Source: Phallus indusiatus
Lineage: Eukaryota > Basidiomycota > Agaricomycetes > Phallales > Phallaceae
DNA length: 64,000 nt
Assembly (NCBI GenBank): GCA_027605045.1
Contig: JAQFWX010000001.1
Span: 3,309,825 to 3,373,824 of the forward strand
Direction of reading: 5' to 3'
Below, piece after piece: positions 25,336 through 36,801 of the stretch. The stretch's first letter is position 1. Every line of letters starts with the position of its first letter. The position numbers and the translations under genes were made by a program. The notes under the pieces are model-generated. The model had not been told where the DNA came from, searched no databases, and was given only the letters and a program-made list of their open reading frames with translations.

Positions 25336-26325
25336 AGAAGCGCGACGTTGCTTGGTTGGCATGCTGAAGGTCCCTTTTTTGCACCACGCCAAAAGAGGCG
25401 TATGCCAGGGTATCTGCTGGTAGCTACTAATGGTTAGCAGTTTGTCCTTCCTTTCTACGCCGCTTTTTTTTGCTAACAAATCACATAGGAATTCGGTGCT
25501 TTCGAAGCTGTTTACGGTTCTATTACTTTACGAGATTAAAGGAGCTATCTACGAGTCAACCCAACGATATTACATCCAACCCGCCTTGTCAGGATGATTA
25601 CCATGGCACGTGAAGTAGAAGGGGTTATATCCGTTATTCAAGAGCTGTCTAAACGTGGCGTTATCTGCTCGATTGGATATAGGTGTGTAACAGTACCCCC
25701 CGCTTGTGCTATAGGACGTCAAGGCACTAACACCTTTTCGCTGGACTACAGTATTTCAGAGCTATCTACACCACCACAAACACCTGTCATCTACCCGACA
25801 AAGCACAATACCATACCACCTTTACGCTGCGCTTTTCCCAGCTCTAGCATAAAGAGAAGATCCACACCTTCTTTGGCGACATCGCGCTTTAGTACCGGTT
25901 GTCTTGCTACTTAACTTTGATTAGTTAGCTTATACCGCTTCATCCAGAAGATTGTATTCTTATCACCGATGGCAGTTCTTATCTACTTTCTTCAATCTAC
26001 GTATCGACGGGAATCTATGACTGCATTTCAGCAATGCCAATGCTTGATCCTCATTTGGAGGATGGTTTACATAATTGGCGGGATAGCAGGTGGTTGATAA
26101 AAGGCGGCGTGAAGCGTTATACTGAAGGAACGGATACGCTCGCTGGAAGGTGGAATCTTGCTATATTATTTTATCTAACTAGTGACCAACAAATATCCGT
26201 AGCGTCGTGACACTGGATATTTGCGTACGCAACTTTGTTCAATCCACGGGATGCACTTCGGCGAAGCTTTGAAGTGTGTTACGTACAATGTTGTTCATCC
26301 ATGTCTTCATTGGATTTTATAGCAG
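25336..26325 (+). pseudogene. N-acetylglucosamine-6-phosphate deacetylase relic (NagA/NAG2)
   Basis: The intact enzyme converts GlcNAc-6-phosphate to glucosamine-6-phosphate in amino-sugar catabolism. Recognisable blocks in family order are TLLGWHAEGPF (25345-25377), AFEAVYGSITLRD (after an atag acceptor near 25490), ITMAREVEGVISVIQELSKR with GVICSIG (25594-25683), HPEDCILITDG (25950-25974), an intact GT-AG intron (25975-26031), MPMLDPHLEDGLHNWRD, GTDTLAG (near 26130), VVTLDICVRNF and ALKCVTYNVVHP. Lesions: an extra base in the T-run after EGPF, loss of almost all of the metal-binding middle (the HLFNAM region is not found and only about 230 bp separate its flanks), a frame shift just before HPED, and another near 26250. 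It cannot encode an active enzyme. Confidence 0.85.
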
Positions 26326-26793
26326 TTTTATCATGACCGTGCTCAACATTCAACTCGGTGTAATGACGGGCTAATAAGTATATATCAAGCCCATTGCTCC
26401 CGAAAGTCCGTCAGTTAAAGAATGGGAGACTGCGTGCAGCGTGTTGATGAGACGACAGAAGTAACATTGATAATGAATGATGATCGATGACTGGCGATGA
26501 TGATTGTAATGCGACGGAATTGATAAACTGGCGTACTAATCAGCACCTGCGCAGTAGCGGATGAAACAGCAGTGGATGAATGTTTATGACGCTGTTGCTG
26601 CTGTTGATGTTGCTGCTGCTGTTGTTGATACGAGGCATGCCTACGAGTTATCTGTGGCGCACACCGCTGACGTCCAGTTGCTTTAAAAAAGCGATTTATG
26701 TCCCAAACAAACAAACTAATCTAATTTGTTTGAACCAAAGAAAGTAGCAGCGCTACCACCTCTACAGCCACCAGCACCCAAAGATCCATTGGT

Positions 26794-27849
26794 CAGAGAT
26801 GACGGACCGCCGCCAGTAACCCGTGTAAAAGCATGGAGTTCAAAGCGGCGGGAGAGTGCGTCTGGGTTCGGATATGAGTGTGCGCTTGAATATGAGAGAG
26901 AATATGAGAGAGCTGGATGTGCGACAATGTACTGTTGTTGCTATTGCTGCTGCTGCCGTTGAGATTGAGATAATGGCGAAGAAAGGAACTGTCAGATGCA
27001 TGGTTCTGCACATGAGTTGGCGTCTGTGGATGTATTTCTGACTGTCTCACTTGTGCCATTGCCCGAATTCGTCCGATGTAATATAGATACCGAGCTAACT
27101 GTGTCGGAGACGAAGTAGAGCTAGAAAGCTGTGCTGTTGTTGCTGCTGATGGTACTGGCCGTAGTGGTAGTCGTAGTGGTAGCCGTGTTTGTTGGAGTTG
27201 TGGTGGTAGATGAGATTAAAGACAAATCTGGGTAAGTTGCTTTAGATAGAAAGGTGGACGCTGAGCCGTATGAGGATGTGAGAAGGTGTAGTCTGAGAAT
27301 GAGGTTGATGGGTGTTGCGAGTGTTTCGATGTCGTGTCTCAGAGAAGCGGTGCGCTGGGCATTGAGGAGAAGACTGTTACCGGAAGGGTTTAGTTGTTAT
27401 CATTATTGACCATAATACCAATTTTCTTACGGTCTTAAATCGGGTAGATTGCCTTTAATCTCGTATACACGTCCTAAAGCGAACCACACTCTGGCAGCAA
27501 GAGGATTAAGACTTCGTCTATTGAGCGAATGAATCCGTTCCACCGTTTCTTGACCGAACGAAACAGCCTTCGCATGAATTTCTTCTTTAAACGTTTTGCC
27601 GGTATCCCCATGTTCATGGCGCTTTTGCGGGAAATTAGAAATACTGTCGATGAGATAGTATAGAATGAGGAGCCAGGTGTAGATTTCGGTTTCGGGAAGA
27701 GGTTCGGCAGGTGTGGTAGAAGGCTTTTGTCCCGTCGTACGTATAATTGTAGAGTCAATTTTCATGGTTGAGTTGGGATAAGAAAAATGGTGGGATAAGG
27801 AAAAAGGCTGTCCAGAGCGGTTTGAGCACAGTAGGCAAGCACGGCCCAT
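26794..27849 (-). pseudogene. 26S proteasome regulatory subunit Rpn3 (PSMD3) relic
   Basis: Rpn3 is a PCI-domain subunit of the proteasome lid. Exon 27849-27431 reads LPETEIYTWLLILYYLIDS and then NRRSLNPLAARVWFALGRVY, the strongly conserved helical repeats. A GT-AG intron follows, and from 27373 the frame reads NAQRTASLRHDIETLATPIN. It then runs into a Thr/Ser-rich microsatellite-like segment and shifts frame before QLARYLYYIGRIRA. After that the family sequence is lost and low-complexity Ser/Asn/His repeats follow to a stop at 26794. The N-terminal third of Rpn3 is not found upstream of 27850 and the PCI domain is missing downstream. Trinucleotide expansions (gctgct, gttgtt) mark the decayed part and extend to about 26580. 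Confidence 0.75.
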
Positions 27850-29182
27850 ACAAATTAAATTGAGCCTAATAAACCTTGCTCAACTGTAAGCAAATCTGAT
27901 GCGCACAATTCCTCTCACACTGAGTTAAGTAGAAAATTGCGATTCGATTCGGAGAATAGGAATGAGGATGCGGATGCCATGGGACAGGGGGTGAGGACCC
28001 GGTGACATTGCTTCCCTTGCATCGGGTTGTTGGTCGAAATAAAGAAAAAGAGAGCGTGAAACACTGAGAAAATAGTGAGGAAATAGAAGAAAGCAGATTG
28101 TTTATATTAGTATCGAATTATACAGGCATTAGCATAGTAAAACGCGGCTTAGAGCGACTTAGGGGAGCGAGCAATACGGTCATCTTACGTTTCCTGCCCC
28201 AGCAGAGTTCTCACATGTCATTCGGAGGCGAAAAACTGGGCCTAAATCTGGAACCCAATCTGGGGACAAAACTATATTTGGAGTTTGAATTCTGTGTATG
28301 AAATGACCTTTGAGTTCGTGGGAGTGGAGTTTAGAAGAGGAGTTTAAAAAATGTCGCTGTTTTATTATTCCCTGAATTATTGACATCACCAATTTAATTC
28401 AACGTTCAACTGTGCAGAACGTTGGCAAACTTGCAATTCGACTTTACGACTTGGAATATTCCTTCCAACAACATCGATGAACTGCGCGTTATTGGCGATA
28501 GATCGTGTATGGTTATCTATAGACCGGATTTCCAACTTTTAAAGGATTCTGCGCTAATTCCTAACCGCATCGGACGACTCACATGCAACCTCGACAATAC
28601 AAGTTGGTTCACAATCGCTACACGTATTCACACATTAGGTGCATCGAAGTAAAAAGTCAACCAGACTTTTAACAAATGCTAAATTTATTGCCTACTCAAA
28701 TGTAAAATTATCTCTCTTTCTGTTCCGTCTTTCCGAAAAAAACTCTCCAGCTCAAATGTAATAATACTCCGTAGAATAAATAGACTTTTCGTTCTCTTTT
28801 TCTCATAACACTCTGTGGGCAGGGATATGCCGCGTCGGCGGTGCTAGTAACGAAAAGGCTTATGTGATGGATGGGTTTGTATGGGCGTCGAGAACTTGGT
28901 TGGACCAGTTTTCGGCCAGATTTTGGTTCCGCGGCCAATTCCCTCGATCCGGTAGTCCTGCTCAGTAAACTTCCTTGCCCGTAGAATTGCTTTCATATGA
29001 GATGTCGTATTATTGCGTCATAAGAGTTGTCATATCAAGTCACTCAATGTCATGACATATGCGGACGCTCCAACGTTGCGAATTTTAGTGTTGACGTGTG
29101 ACATGTGACATGTGATATATCACTATCACACTCGTATTCTCCCAATAGAACTCCTTTTCGACCCGACAACATCTACTCAACA
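27850..29182. other. intergenic with one coding-like island
   Basis: At 28423-28652 on the plus strand, directly after a cagaac possible acceptor, a frame reads QFDFTTWNIPSNNIDELRVI and SCMVIYRPDFQLLKDS and ends with a TAA. It looks like a C-terminal exon but I do not recognise it and found no partner exon. The rest shows nothing beyond a short dyad (gacatgtgacatgtgatatatcac) near 29098. Confidence 0.35.
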
Positions 29183-30056
29183 ATGTCAAACGTTATTATG
29201 ACTGAAGACAAGGAAAACTGGGAGGATTTCACCTGTAACTATCATTTCGTACTATCATCTTGTGCACATTAGTGACAAATTCAGCGGATGGACGCTATGT
29301 CGTCGCCAGGGAACTACGCTGAGGTCATTTTGGCACCGTTTAGTTTGCAAGGGACACAAAGTCAGCTTCATTACTATATAAAATGTCTTGATCTTATGTT
29401 TATCTTATAGAAATTCCAATTTTTTGTACATACCCCCTTCAGATTAGACCGCCAAATCGTCTTGAAAGTGGTCAAATCAGTTCTTACGCTATACAGAAAG
29501 TGTCCTCGACGAGATCAAACTTTTCAAGCTTACGATCTATGGGTGGGCCTCCCCAATTCTTCCCATACATGGCGATAGCATATCATAGGATTTCTCGATC
29601 ATTTTCAGCACAAAGATGCTACCAGGAATCCTATCTGTTTGACCAGGTCCTAAGCGGAAGCCTGGTAGACTTAACTTAGAAACGTTAGGTAAAACCGATT
29701 CCTGCTCATGGTTTTTTGATCGTCTATGTTTCATCGTCATTGAAATGTCTGCCATCTGTTAACAGAATAAAGGCGTGCTAATGCATATTGTCAAGCAAAT
29801 CGCAAAACAGATCCTGCTAGGTCTCGACTATCTTCATTGCCGGTGCGGTGTGATTCAAACGGGTACCTCTCACTTTTTTTTGCGATTTATCTCCCGGAGC
29901 GTCGTTAACTACATACATTGTTTTCTAGACATCAAAGCAGAAAACGTTTGGATTTGTATTAATGACGTCGAATCTGTCATTGGTGCAGAGCTTGCCATCA
30001 CTTCAAACGGTGTGGCCGCTAGTCTGGCAAGATTGCTAATAAGCAAAAGCCTTTGA
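29183..30056 (+). pseudogene. SRPK-like protein kinase relic (CMGC/SRPK family)
   Basis: SRPKs phosphorylate SR-type RNA-binding proteins and have expanded in many basidiomycetes. A short first exon starts at ATG 29183. After a GT-AG intron the glycine-loop region reads DGRYVVARE-LR-stop-GHFGTV-stop-FARD; both stops (29320-29322 TGA and 29341-29343 TAG) sit where SRPKs have Trp, so TGG became TGA and TAG. The VAIK-like strand reads IVLKVVKS, then a frameshift precedes YTESVLDEIKLFK. Another island reads FLDHFQHKDA. The best block, from about 29790, is KQIAKQILLGLDYLHCRCG, then GVIQT-intron-DIKAENVWICINDVES, matching the SRPK HTDLKPEN loop with His and Pro replaced. The second half of the split kinase domain was not found. 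Several independent lesions make this a pseudogene. Confidence 0.85.
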
Positions 30057-30952
30057 TCCTAATACGGAGTTGACCCGAGAAAGCTTATAGTGCCTTGGAA
30101 GTTCCTTTTGATGTGGAGGAATGGATGCTGATTAAGATCTATGAACCCCGGGTTAGTGCCCATTTTGTCTTCTTTCGCTTTGGTTTGTTTAGGATATTGA
30201 ATACGAAGTTCTCTCTTTTCTAGATTGTTAATCAGCTTGCTAGTTCTGAACAGAAGCAAGCTATTTTGAGCGCTATCGCAAGCATCGGGGGTGTGGATGT
30301 TTGCGGATAGTGGCGGAGACTGGTGACAACCGTACGTTTATGTAAACCTTTTAATGGTCAACTCTTTTTTTCAATTTAAGTTGCAGTTGGTGATACTAGG
30401 CAAACTTCCCATCCTGAATGGCATCGAGGATTAAATTAGTTAGCCAACACTTACTACCTCAATTCACTGCTTCAGATTCGCTAAACGGGTAATGTTCTTA
30501 TTTTCAAACAGCTTTCTGATGTTATCCGTGTTAGTATTTCTATACCGTCAAAGATTTGAGACAAGATTTAACACTCTCAAATGACATGAACCGAGCTCGG
30601 TGACTACGACATGAAGAGGCATCGTGTTGGTCGTACACTGATTACGTGAAAAGAGATTGTCTGTTCTACAAAGTGTGAGGTTGTCATTTCAAACCTTTTC
30701 ATTTGTTACCGGGATTTCTTCCTTCCTCCTGCTCATTCTTTCTTCTCCTTAGTCGTTGCAGCATTGGTTAACCTCTTTTGGGAACTGGAATGCCCCGGAC
30801 AACCAGCTGTCGCGCCAGAACTTGAGCTCGCTAAACCATCATTGGTGACAACCAAAGACGAAGGGGAGGATGAACAGGCCGTAACGATGTTGCTACTGAT
30901 TCTTTTGCAAGCACTGGCGTACGCCGGTTGATGAAGCGACGGAGAACGGCAT
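30057..30952. other. intergenic with one coding-like island
   Basis: After a tctccttag acceptor at about 30754, a plus frame reads AALVNLFWELECPGQPAVAP, continues with an acidic stretch (TTKDEGEDEQAVT) and stops at about 30933, just before the Met-rich start of the MsrA relic. It could be an upstream exon of that gene in another frame or an independent relic. Nothing else is recognised. Confidence 0.3.
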
Positions 30953-31854
30953 ATGAAGAAAGATGATATGGAGCCTGGCATGATGAAAAACGATAATATG
31001 GGAATGGATCATATGTCCATGGACAAGAGTGCAGCCATGTCGAATGACATGGATATGAAGAATATGGCTTCGGAAATGTCAACTGACATGATGAAAAAAC
31101 CAGGTAAAGCCGGTTTACTCTTATCTGACGAAAGGAACCTAGGCTCAAACTTTGTCAACAGAACCTCAAGTTGCCATCTTCGGCGCTGAATGTAAGTTCT
31201 AGCCATAGTCATTGTCACTCAACGTCAAACCTAATCTCACTGCGCAGGCTTCTGGGGAACCGAACATATGTTTTGAAGGTACTTCAAGGCCGTTCTTCTT
31301 TCCGCCACAACGTCCGAGTCTGACCTTCACTTGCGTTTTCCTTCTCTAGCATTACCCCCCAAAAGAGAACAAGGGTATCATCAGTACCTCTGTGGGAATC
31401 ATTAATGGTGTCAAAGATGTCACAAATCCACCAAACGACACCATGAAAGGCGCAGGATCCGCTGAAGCCTGTCGTGTAGTATTTGACCCATCCATTGTCA
31501 GCTACGCTGAATTAGTCGGTAAGCTTACACGATCTATTTAAAACCCTCTAATCCTTACATTACCTTAATCCAGAATTCTTCTACCGTTTTCATGATCTCA
31601 CAATGTTAAACCATCAAGGCAATGCAAAGACTACCGTTCAGCCATCTTCACTGTCTCGGATGAACAGGTCGAGATTGCTTGACATGTCTCTGCGGAAGTT
31701 CAAGCCAAGCATTTCGATCCAAAAGGAAAAACAATTGTTACAAAGATTGAGAATGCCGGACCATGGCGCGAATGACCAGCTCATCATCAACAGTATTTTT
31801 CCAAGAATCCGAATGGCTACCTACCATTGCTATACCCACAAGTTGCATTGGTGA
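30953..31854 (+). pseudogene. methionine sulfoxide reductase A relic with Met-rich N-terminus
   Basis: MsrA reduces methionine-S-sulfoxide in oxidised proteins. The first exon (30953-31103) encodes about 50 residues of which roughly a third are Met (MKKDDMEPGMMKNDNMGMDH...). It splices in frame (31104-31161) to PQVAIFGAE, and again (31192-31247) to CFWGTEHMF, the catalytic motif, here ECFWG instead of GCFWG. Later blocks are GIISTSVGIINGVKDVTNPP, AEACRVVFDPSIVSYAELV, FYRFHDLTMLNHQGN, YRSAIFTVSDEQVEIA, AEVQAKHFDPKGKTIVT and KNPNGY, ending at THKLHW-stop (31852-31854). Lesions: a missing base after HMF near 31275, a frame shift after LNHQGN, in-frame TGA after VEIA and after WRE, and a shift before the final THKLHW. 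The introns are otherwise well preserved. Confidence 0.85.
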
Positions 31855-32339
31855 TCTCGAGGCTTGTTGTCTGTGAGTCTAAGACGGACTTTGACAAATC
31901 TTTCTTTCTTAGCATGCTGTAATTTTTACATCCACATCATTTGCTTAATTTATATGTACATACACACAATAAAATAAATGATACAATACAAACTCACTTC
32001 TGCGTACCTGATGGTCTTTGGCTGATGATAAGTGATGACCTAATCACTGACTTCCTCAGTCGAGATGAATGCACTGCCTGCCAATGTTAGCGTTAGCGGT
32101 TCTATCTCCTTCCGCTTCAACTTCAATCTCAACGTCGAGCCCGGGATTACACTCACTCGAGCAACTCGAGCAAGCTGTAAGCGAAGAGGTTGTCAGAGTC
32201 TATTGTGATAAGGCAAGGATAAGGATAGTACCAGTCAACAGACCGTGTTCGTTGATCTTTTTTTGCGACACAGTGTATCCCATTCCAAGTTTTTCAAGCA
32301 TGCCCAACTATTTATTCGTATGAAAATGCGCCAAAATGG
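31855..32339. other. intergenic, one signal-peptide-like frame
   Basis: A plus frame from an ATG near 32069 reads MHCLPMLALAVLSPSAST and continues for about 80 residues. It has no recognisable domain and may or may not be a first exon of the following frame. AT-rich 3' flank of the MsrA relic (aataaaataaatg near 31968) may hold its old polyadenylation signal. Confidence 0.3.
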
Positions 32340-33163
32340 TTGAATTTTGACAAGTTTGCTTATTTTGTGGCGCAATATTTTCAAGAGCAATCTCCTTCTC
32401 CAAGTCCGCGTCCTATTACTTCGTCGTCCGCCGACGCAGCTATTCCCATTGGCATCAATCTTCAAACGGATCCGTCTGTAGGAACTTCTTCAGCACCAAT
32501 CCCGTACACGTACTCAGAGACTTCTCTGTACACTGATGCCGTATGCACTCCCGGAAATACGACTTCGTTAGTGCCTAGGAAGCGACCTCAATTTTCCAAT
32601 ATGGATGGAGATGGAGATGCAATTGCAACCGAAATCATACATGATCATCGTTCTTCGGAAGAAAGCCAAAATCCATTATTGAAGCGCAATAGTACCAAAC
32701 AAGCCATGTACTCCGCCGCAGGCTATATCCAACTAACACGCCAAAGCTGGGTCAACAGAATTGAATATTTCGAAGAGATTCCGCTCCATGGCGTGTTTCT
32801 GCTTCAGTTAATTCGGTTGCATATCTCCTTGACCTATCGGACAATCCAGCTGCTGAAAAAATTGTACTTAGGGTTACGGTTCGGAGTTCAAATGTTCAAT
32901 ACGTTCAGTCTCCGCTTTGTGACCTATATGATCTAGTTCACGTTCATCATCATACCGTCATGTCCCACCAAGTCAGCGATGTCAATCTAGAAAACGTGTC
33001 CGTTTCGATTGACCATCAGCATCGCTATGACCTAGCTGCCGTACTGTCCGGCGCGGTCAATGAAAATCCAACCAGCAAAGACCAACCACGGTCGCCAAAA
33101 TCCCCCTCCCCCCAAAAAAAAACATCGGTTGCATCACCACAAGCGCTTGCCCACAGGTGGTAG
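32340..33163 (+). pseudogene. unrecognised protein gene, frame-broken, running into the large palindrome
   Basis: The frame at 32340-32820 is Ser/Pro-rich (SPSPSPRPITSSSADAAIP) and then ordered (SWVNRIEYFEEIPLHGV). At about 32790 the coding look moves to another frame (VNSVAYLLDLSDNPAAEKIV), which continues into the palindrome arm: VLRVTVRSSNVQYVQSPLCD, SVSIDHQHRYDLAAVLSG, to a Pro/Ser/Lys-rich end near 33120. The composition and conserved-looking hydrophobic pattern suggest a once real protein. No domain is recognised. No intron explains the frame change, so it is probably a lesion. The part after 32853 is present a second time, inverted, at 33536-34044. Confidence 0.4.
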
Positions 33164-34044
33164 GCTTTAGTGCTCGTAATCCTTTTGTTCTAAAAGTACT
33201 TTCTCGCTGCTGTAGGTAGTCGTCAAGTTCTCGAATCCGTCCTTCGAACTGTTTGACACTGCGTGGCTGAAGGGATGGGCGAGGACTCTATAACTAGGTT
33301 TTTTTGGGCCGTATATCTACCGAATGGAATGGTGATATTTCTCTCCTTCCAGAGTCGAGCATCACTTCGGACATCACTAGTGCTTTCAAGCTATCGCCAT
33401 TACTGTCATTGCTCTGCTTGCGGTTCATCCAAAGTTCATCGCTTTACTCGCCTCGATCCAACGAGCGATATTCCTGGCCCGTGGATACTCGCACGTCGAT
33501 CGGCTTCACAAGTAAAGGTTAGTGTTCCATATTGCGCTCGACTCTGGAAGGAGAGAAATATCACCATTCCATTCGGTAGATATACGGCCCAAAAAAACCT
33601 AGTTATAGAGTCCTCGCCCATCCCTTCAGCCACGCAGTGTCAAACAGTTCGAAGGACGGATTCGAGAACTTGACGACTACCTACAGCAGCGAGAAAGTAC
33701 TTTTAGAACAAAAGGATTACGAGCACTAAAGCCTACCACCTGTGGGCAAGCGCTTGTGGTGATGCAACCGATGTTTTTTTTTTTGGGGGAGGGGGATTTT
33801 GGCGACCGTGGTTGGTCTTTGCTGGTTGGATTTTCATTGACCGCGCCGGACAGTACGGCAGCTAGGTCATAGCGATGCTGATGGTCAATCGAAACGGACA
33901 CGTTTTCTAGATTGACATCGCTGACTTGGTGGGACATGACGGTATGATGATGAACGTGAACTAGATCATATAGGTCACAAAGCGGAGACTGAACGTATTG
34001 AACATTTGAACTCCGAACCGTAACCCTAAGTACAATTTTTTCAG
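32853..34044. repeat. large inverted repeat: 508-bp arms, 175-bp spacer
   Basis: The left arm 32853-33360 and right arm 33536-34044 are reverse complements with essentially no substitutions; I see only a length difference in an A/T homopolymer (around 33117 and 33778). The spacer is 33361-33535. The left arm begins inside a coding-like frame, so the right arm is a recent inverted duplication of it. Near identity implies a young event, gene conversion between arms, or an assembly artefact. Confidence 0.95.
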
Positions 34045-36801
34045 TGCTCGAGCTCGAGCCAGGCCAGTCTAACTCCGTTTACAAGGGAATTGAACGTCTG
34101 AACGTGGAAATTTGAAACATTACATGATGATGTACCACTTCGGCTGCTTTGCTTTTCCTTGACCTTCCTCATTTCCAATCCACACTCGCACTCAGCAGCT
34201 CTTTCGCTCTTTTCATCAAATATCATTGTCTCCTTTCTCAGATTCGTATTCTCTCCTTCTTTCTCATACATCGGTCTCGTCCTTTCTTGCCATGACCCCT
34301 CCCGCAGCAACAACGGCAAAAATCGTACTTGTATTGCACCTGTGAATAAACCCTGTGGGAAACAGTCAACCTGTCCAATACACCAGTACACTGGGCACCT
34401 CAACAGTCTTTTTCCTTCTCCAATACCCCATCGTAGACGATTACAACGACGCCACCACCAACAACGACCTCTGAGACCCGAAGTCATACGTCATGATCGC
34501 TGCCATCCTGTTTTAACTTTGCTCTTACAAGAAGCAGCATCCGCTACAGCCTGAGGTTAGAGATTCCTCGACAAAATTGACCGTGTACAACAGCACACCG
34601 ATGATCAATCCGTTACCCATTGCTCGTTGGCCCTTAGTTCATTCTTCCCTCCATTCAAATACAATGGAAGCGGCAAAATATCATTATTCCAGCACCGACA
34701 TCTCCACACTCAATCAGCCGTATCCAATTACTATGTCACTAACCTTTCGATTCACCCTTACAACCTCCGGCTCCAGTCCGTATCTGTCCTACCCGTCATC
34801 TCAATACTACAAGCCTTTAAATAGCTCAAGACATATTTATCAAACTATCATCACTATGGAAGGTTGCTGTTAGGCGCAGTAAATAGCATCAACGACAAGA
34901 TCAATTTCCGGGCGACGATCGCGGCTTTCGTGGTGCGGCGAAGCAAACTCACTGGTTTCATTCTTCTTTTGTGGCATTTTTATGTGTTATACCGTTGGTC
35001 TTAATTTGTTTGTTGATCACTATTTGCTTATGTTCTACATTTGCTCTCTTTCACTAATAAAGATCACGTCATGGAATGTTTAACAAGTCGGTCTCGATAC
35101 AAATATTGATCAGAAACCATTTCCAGTTCTGTTCCTCTCCTCTTTCCTTTTGCTTTATCTTTTCGCTACCCTTCATTCCCGGGCTAGCATTTTTCATTTC
35201 AATTCCTCTTTCTTTGGCTCGCATCCTTTCTTTCTTTGACTCCCTTTCCTTCCCTCTTCTTTCTCTACTTAAATATCCGTCGTTTTTCACCTATCACTGT
35301 TTTTATCGTGAATAAAGTTTTCCCTATCACCGTGGGTTAGTCTCACACTCCTTCGAACGTAACCTCAGCCCCAAACCATGATTACAGTCCACTCTGACCC
35401 CAATTTCGGTAACTTCGACGACAGAACTCTGAGCCATCGACGTTTATCTGCTTCATCCTTAACCTCTTGACGTGTTGGTTTTTGCTTTTCTCGCTTTCCC
35501 GTCCCAGCTCAAACACCAACACAGATGACGTTGACCTTTACCGATGTGTAAACGTTTACACTTCATCTCCCAACATTCGTATGCATTCAATTCAGGATCT
35601 CTCCCCACCTTCGACAAAGCTCGATAAAGGCCTTCTTTTGGTACTCAGCCTGCACGAGCAAAATACTGTACTGTCGACCATCACTACCGACCAAATGTCT
35701 GACCCGTGCCAGCCATCGATACAATTGCAAGACACTGGTGACCTTGTGTGCCATCCATGGTCTTTCACGCACGTCACGAATCCTATCTAACGGCAACTAC
35801 TCCGACACACCCATTATAACAACTCACTGAGCCGCGACCGTGACCGGTCTGCCAAACCTGGAGGCAAGTTACCGTCTTTCGTGTGATGCTCTCCTGTTTC
35901 CTAAACGCGTTTCCGTGTTACTAACCCACCCTCCAAGTCCTGTCTATGTCTTGGTCTTGAGTAGCACGACCACGTATTCCCAATCACGGTCTTCTCTAGA
36001 CTCAATGGATTGTATAATACTTGTCATCGGAACATCAAGTGTAATCTAGTTGCGCCGCGGCTCGACCGGATGGCAAGGGCCAGCAACACTCAAAACAGGG
36101 GTCCCCATGTCATGGGGGGTATGGAACATATAGTAACACAACTCTCCGCTCCTTTGCCAGCGTTGTAAACTGTGGCATGAAGAGGAAGCATGTGATGGTT
36201 GATGTAGCCTGACTAGAGCACATGGGTATTAGCTCAGCTGTAGTATAGCTGATATTGTTGTAAAGAGTTGTAAAGAAGCTCAGTCGTCTTGCCACCTTTC
36301 CGGTTGTGAAGACGATCTCTCTCGCCGAATATCTTCTGGTTCTGATCTTCATTTCAGTACATTGGGGATCTACATGGGTATCTAAACATAAACCAATAAG
36401 TATGAGTCAGAAATATAAGTTATGATTTAGAGTCGCTGGCCTTCAACTTGGCCTTGTCGGAGAACGGTTGGACTTAAAGTATTCCTTTGGTCGTTGCGAT
36501 TTTTCCAAAAACGTACTTATATTTCTTAAGCTGAGGAAAATGATTCAGGAACCTCCACTACTTCCGGACTTCAGTTTAGTCTAAACGGTGTGACAATAGG
36601 GAAACGACCCAAGCTTGAAATGCAAACTGAGTGAATCGTTGTGATCCAACTCCAGAAATTCAATGATATTCCGAATACACGGTATATGTATGCATGTCTA
36701 GTTCAGTCTAACCAAATACAAAACACCGGTTATAGAAACGAGGTAAAGTAAAAAGAGCGTGATCTGAAAACCGTATGAAGGATTGTGAACAATCATTTAG
36801 T
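34045..36801. other. intergenic, no recognisable gene
   Basis: Plus-strand frames such as 34159-34554 and 35467-35790 and their shadows are open but low in information, rich in Ser, Thr and Pro from pyrimidine-rich DNA. No motif or convincing splice pair was found. The last 400 bp form the 3' flank of the giant minus-strand gene. Confidence 0.45.

Noticed and set aside
33263..33673. 136-codon plus frame and a nearly identical minus frame (33436-33633)
   Set aside because: Both are products of the palindrome; the same sequence is read from each arm and through the spacer, so they are not independent genes.
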